DNA of 64,000 nucleotides. It comes from Cricetomys ansorgei (Eukaryota; Chordata; Mammalia; Rodentia; Nesomyidae). Of this stretch, positions 60,006 to 64,000 are shown piece by piece. Both the position numbers and the translations under genes were made by a program. The DNA is taken from assembly GCA_026225945.1 (NCBI GenBank), contig JAMJFZ010003746.1, positions 5,816,501 through 5,880,500 on the forward strand, in the 5' to 3' direction. Under the pieces are notes generated by a model that was given only the letters and a program-made list of their open reading frames with translations, had not been told where the DNA came from and searched no databases. The number at the start of each line of letters is the position of its first letter. Position 1 is the stretch's first letter.

Positions 60006-62010
60006 TATTTAATTCTTACAAGCCAAACAATAAATGTCTGTACAGGGAAATATATGTATTCTTCATTTAAGAAAAATATGTTTTAATGCCTTTGTTCACT
60101 GAAAGACATTGAAAACAAATGACGGCTATAACATTCATGTATACTTTATGTCATATAAATTATTTCCTGTCTGAATAATTGTGAATTTGTAACTGTAATC
60201 TTGCCACTTCTAACGGAATGTTACTGTAGCAGAGTCTTGTTCTCTTGTTCCAACTGCCATTGAGAAAGATTCCTAACTTGTAACTTTTTTAACCTTCTAG
60301 CTCTAAAAAGTTAGGAAAGAAAGAAAGGAGGAAATCTTCAGAGCCCTTTCTGGCTGTCCTTATCTGTTTGAGCCTGGAGAACTGGACTAACTCTAGCATC
60401 TTCTACCCCATTAACTCTACCATACCACTAACTTGCCCTCTAACATGGACTGGTGCCTGCCTGTTCTCCCATCAACTGTCAACTGGCATTGCCTTTTTTT
60501 TCCCCTAAACGCTTCCCAGAAGTCCAAGAAGCATCCAGTCAGAAGGAAGGCTGCACAGGACAATTCAAAAAACTTCTGCTACAAATTCATAATGAACCTA
60601 ATTTATTCAAACAGCACCAGTCATTGTCATAGTGAAATAAATCATTGTTACCGAAGTTAAATTTGTCTTTGAAGGCCCGTCAAGATGGCCATGTTGCTTT
60701 GCATCATTTGTAAAGATCATGTCCTTAGCACAGAATCTCACACTTCCATTTCCCCCCCCTAGTTTTGCTGCTTTCTTTCTCCTTGGCAAGCTTGCTGTCT
60801 GACATCCAGGAAGATGTTGGAATTTAGTCAACAACTCCATCACTTCTCCAGTTTTGCAACAAGTGGTAACAGCGAGAATTATGATCTTACCTCCTCTCAG
60901 CCTCTAGTGATTCTAAGGAAGAAGGCAGGAAAGGTGTTGTTACATGCTGCAAAATGACTTCAAGAGATATTTCTAAACCTCCAGGTATTTGCATTAGTAG
61001 ACGTCAGCCACAACAGCAGTGTCATGGATGCATGCATGGTAGACACTTACTCTCAAGATTATACGGAGGCCAGAAGTACAAGAGCAGCAGATCTCTTTGT
61101 GGCGAGAGCTCTTCTCCAAGCTGGAGAAGGCTGCTGTCTTGCTATAATCGAGAATTCCAGAAAGGGTCGGAGAAAGAGGGGAGAGAAGAGAAGGGGGGTG
61201 GGGAGAGGGGAAACAGAGTTCTAAAGGTGCTAATTTTATCAGAAGGACCCTGCTTATGAAATCTTCTAGTGACCTCCCTGGTTTCCACCCCTCAACACCG
61301 ACAGAAGTGTTGACAGCTTCAACAAATGAATTTTGGAGGAACACAAATATCCATTCTTAATAATCCTGTAGGTGGAGCCAGAGATCAGAGCGGCGATCCC
61401 TTTATCACAAAATCTTTATCACACAATCTTTTTTCCATGGCCCTCACAAGCCTATTTTCTCTTACCTGGGAAGATCTTGAGATTTAATCAACAGCGTCAC
61501 CCACCTCTCCCTCAGTTCTAAAGCCAAGGCTTCCGTGTCTTCACATGAATGATGTGCACAAAGTTATGTGTTAAAAGCTTTTGTCATCACCAACTTGGAC
61601 ACATCTCACTGAGTTCAAGAACCTTCTAAGCCCTCAAACATGTTACTACTCTTGAAAACATAATATATGACTTAAAAAAAAAACCACATTGAGAAATCTT
61701 ACATGACACACTTCTGGAAGTTTCTGATGACTGTTTTGGACTTGCTTTCTCAATTTCCCTTTTCTCCTTGCCCCATCTGCTGGAGTACCTTAGAGGAAAC
61801 CTCATTTCTGAAGATTCTTCTTCTCAGTTAACTCTCTGTGATGGACACTTGCTGATCTTACCAGATGGCTCAGATGTACTGATGTCCAATCTTAAATGCT
61901 TCTGAATACACACCTGTGATGGAAGTACACACTCAGGAAAAGAAGTAGAAGAGGTTCTTGAATATCCTGAAACACAGACACACATAATGTGGCTGGAAGA
62001 AGCTCAAAGG
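60006..62010. other. Stretch with no supported gene
   Basis: ORFs of 75-116 codons at 60433-61344 lack domains, splice context or family resemblance. A purine-rich run lies at 61165-61215. No repeat family is obvious. Confidence 0.4.
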
Positions 62011-62017
62011 AAATGTG

Positions 62018-62245
62018 AGTCTCTCTCTCTCTCTTCTTCTTCCTCCTCCTCCTCTTACTTCTCCTCTTTGTCCTTCTCTCCATCCTCCCCTTCCTCCCCC
62101 TTCTTCTTCAAGACAAAGTCTTAATATGTAGCACAGGCTGACCTTGAATTTTCTATCTAGCCTGAGTTAGCCTCAAACTGAATCTTCTCGCCTCCAACTT
62201 CTGAAGGCTGAGACCCTAGGTGATGTGCAATCATGCTCGGCCCGT
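62018..62245. repeat. CT/CTT-rich tract and diverged reverse B1
   Basis: A pyrimidine-rich tract lies at 62018-62110. A diverged B1 follows (gacaaagtcttaatatgtag, cacaggctgaccttgaattt). Confidence 0.6.
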
Positions 62246-63128
62246 TTCACACTTAACTAGGTAGACATATTTATGACTATGACTTTAAAATGTGACTTAA
62301 TGGCAACGCAAAGATTTAAGACGGTAGTGATGAGAACGGAATGGGGATGGCTTGACGAAGAGGAAGGTCATAGCTAAGTCCTGGTGAGCTGCACCACAGA
62401 TACTAAAGTCAGACTGACCTGCGAGAAGAGATAAAATACATAAAAAAGAAAAGAGATGAAAAGAAAGAGAGAATTGAATACGTTGGAAGATTTCTTTGAA
62501 GGAAAGAGAGAGCAAGAAGATGTAGAAAACACACAGACATGGGCCTGTGACACACCAGAGGCTCTCTCCAGTTTCCTGTTAGGTATGCTACTGGATCTGC
62601 ACAGTGAGACTGTTAAATAGTACTTCATTATATTAATTAAATCACATTATATATAAGCAAGATACAGCTGGCTCTTCTGGGTCTGCCGTGGTCACTGCAG
62701 TCATGAACTCACGGCAGCCATGGTTACCCGCACAAGACTCGGCAGAAGGTTAAGCCAAGGTCGGTCAACATTTCAGCAGATGGCGCTTAGTGGACTCTGG
62801 GTTACAAAAACAAAATCAAAGAAGGAGAGACCATGAAAGGGGAAGTGGAACATGTTGGGGACGCCTAGGGATGGGAGTGGGAGCTTGAGGTGGGGAGCTT
62901 AAGGATGGATATGATCAAGATCCACTGCTTAGTTGTATGAAATTAGTGAAGAACAAGTAAAAGATGCTCTGGCAATAAAAAGGAATATATAGCAAAAATG
63001 CTAAAATATGCTTAAAATTTAAATCTTGCTTAATGTCATCAGTCTGATGTAATTAACTTCAACAGGACCACACCGTATCGTAGTCCTGTAAAACACTGTT
63101 TTGTGGGGTTTTACTTTGTATCGTTTGC

Positions 63129-63245
63129 TTTTTTTTTTTTTTTTTTTTTTTTTTGTATTTTGTTTTGTGCTGGGGATAGGAAGCAATGTACGTCTACCAC
63201 AAAGGAAGAAAGTGCTCTACCCCTGAGCCACACGCGCAGCCCTTC
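63129..63245 (-). repeat. Poly-T run and reverse ID/B4-like SINE
   Basis: A T-run lies at 63129-63154, followed by gtgctggggataggaag and gctctacccctgagccacac, as expected for a reversed tail and body of a tRNA/ID-related SINE. Confidence 0.65.
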
Positions 63246-64000
63246 CTTTACTTTTAATTTCTACACGGAATCTCACTGTTTTCTGGACTAGCCTTAAACT
63301 CCCTCTTCTCTCCCTCAGGCAGGTCTTGAATTTACAGTTTCTCCCTCACCTCCCGGGGAGTTGGGATTACATGCCATTGCAGGAGACCTCGCAGACAAAA
63401 TACTGCAAGGAATATCCTTTCATACAAATAAATGCAATTGTTTCTGTGGCACAGAGTTCTAGATTAAAGTTGGTACAGCAAATGTAATGCATTTAAAGGA
63501 TAAAGGGGACCAACTCCCATAAGCTGTCCTCTGACTCCACACATGCACCGCGGCATGTACGCGCGCACACACAGGAAATACAAACATGAAATAAAAAGTT
63601 AAGAATGGGAAATTGCTGCTCACGGGTGCTTCTCAGGGGTTCTTCTCCTACCCACCTTCAGGAGCACGCCCGCTCCTCTCCGCCCGCGCTTTCCCTCTGC
63701 CAGGCCAACACTGCGTGCTTTCGGTATGCTCTTTGATGGATATGCCACAATATTTTAGTTTATGGTTCCCCGATGGGACATACTTTTATTCATTTAATGA
63801 CCACTTCTAATTTCAGCAGATTAAATTCACTGCTCAGGATTTTGCTCAGTGTTTGAATTGATTTTAGAAATTCTTTGTGTGTGTTTGATAGCGATATTAT
63901 AAGGGTATTTTAATATTTTATAATATTGTAGGATATTATAAATTCTTTGTGTGTGTATATGTGTTTACGTTATGTTATACAGTTTTAATTTTTATAGTTT
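63246..64000. other. Window end, no supported gene
   Basis: 63505-63595 resembles the 3' part of a forward B3-type SINE (gtcctctgactccacacatg). The rest is AT-rich, with no lectin exon recognised before the edge. Confidence 0.4.

Noticed and set aside
60433..61344. ORFs of 75-116 codons considered as downstream gene exons
   Set aside because: No C-type lectin motif, no conserved domain recognised and no convincing splice pair.

Overview
The window is mammalian genomic DNA from a muroid rodent. The evidence is abundant B1, B2/B3 and B4-like SINEs, many L1 copies of which several end in Lx-type 3' UTRs, long CA, GA, GAA, TTTC and CTAT microsatellites, and GT-AG spliced genes with small exons. 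The species cannot be fixed from sequence alone. The two genes place it in the myeloid C-type lectin receptor (Clec4, or Dectin-2/DCIR) cluster, which lies on mouse chromosome 6 and in syntenic regions of other rodents.

Layout. (1) At 1343-6505 (+) are the last four coding exons of a Clec4a/DCIR-family receptor: neck exon, three carbohydrate-recognition-domain (CRD) exons, stop, and a poly(A) signal at 6888. Its cytoplasmic and transmembrane exons lie before base 1. (2) At 6.9-25.2 kb is an intergenic stretch of old L1 pieces, Lx-type L1 3' ends, LTR-like insertions and large microsatellites, with no gene I can support. (3) At 25357-42215 (+) is a complete six-exon gene for Dectin-2 (Clec4n, also called Clec6a), predicted at 211 residues. 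All splice sites are consensus and every phase joins correctly. Its introns hold a degenerate antisense Rpl35 retropseudogene (intron 4) and a near-full-length antisense L1 with a perfect 16-bp target-site duplication (intron 5). (4) At 42.2-64 kb is repeat-rich flank, including a second long L1 (about 50.76-57.31 kb, +) that carries an insertion of about 1.3 kb. No further lectin exon was seen. Clec4d is the expected next gene in mouse order, so it would lie beyond base 64000 if it is present.

Biology. Both genes encode type II membrane lectins of antigen-presenting and myeloid cells. Dectin-2 class receptors bind mannose-rich fungal glycans and signal through the FcR gamma chain. DCIR class receptors usually carry an ITIM in the cytoplasmic exon, which cannot be checked here. 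The most notable coding observation is that this Dectin-2 has Glu-Pro-Ser where the canonical mannose-type Ca2+ motif is Glu-Pro-Asn, while the neighbouring DCIR-like gene has Glu-Pro-Asn. The most notable structural observation is that exons 1-2 of the Dectin-2 gene sit between a 130-nt uninterrupted purine tract, ending 30 bp before the ATG, and a 120-nt uninterrupted pyrimidine tract just after the exon 2 splice donor, with a 40-bp self-complementary GT/CG/CA block between them. I found no operon, CRISPR array or other evidence of an undescribed multi-gene system.
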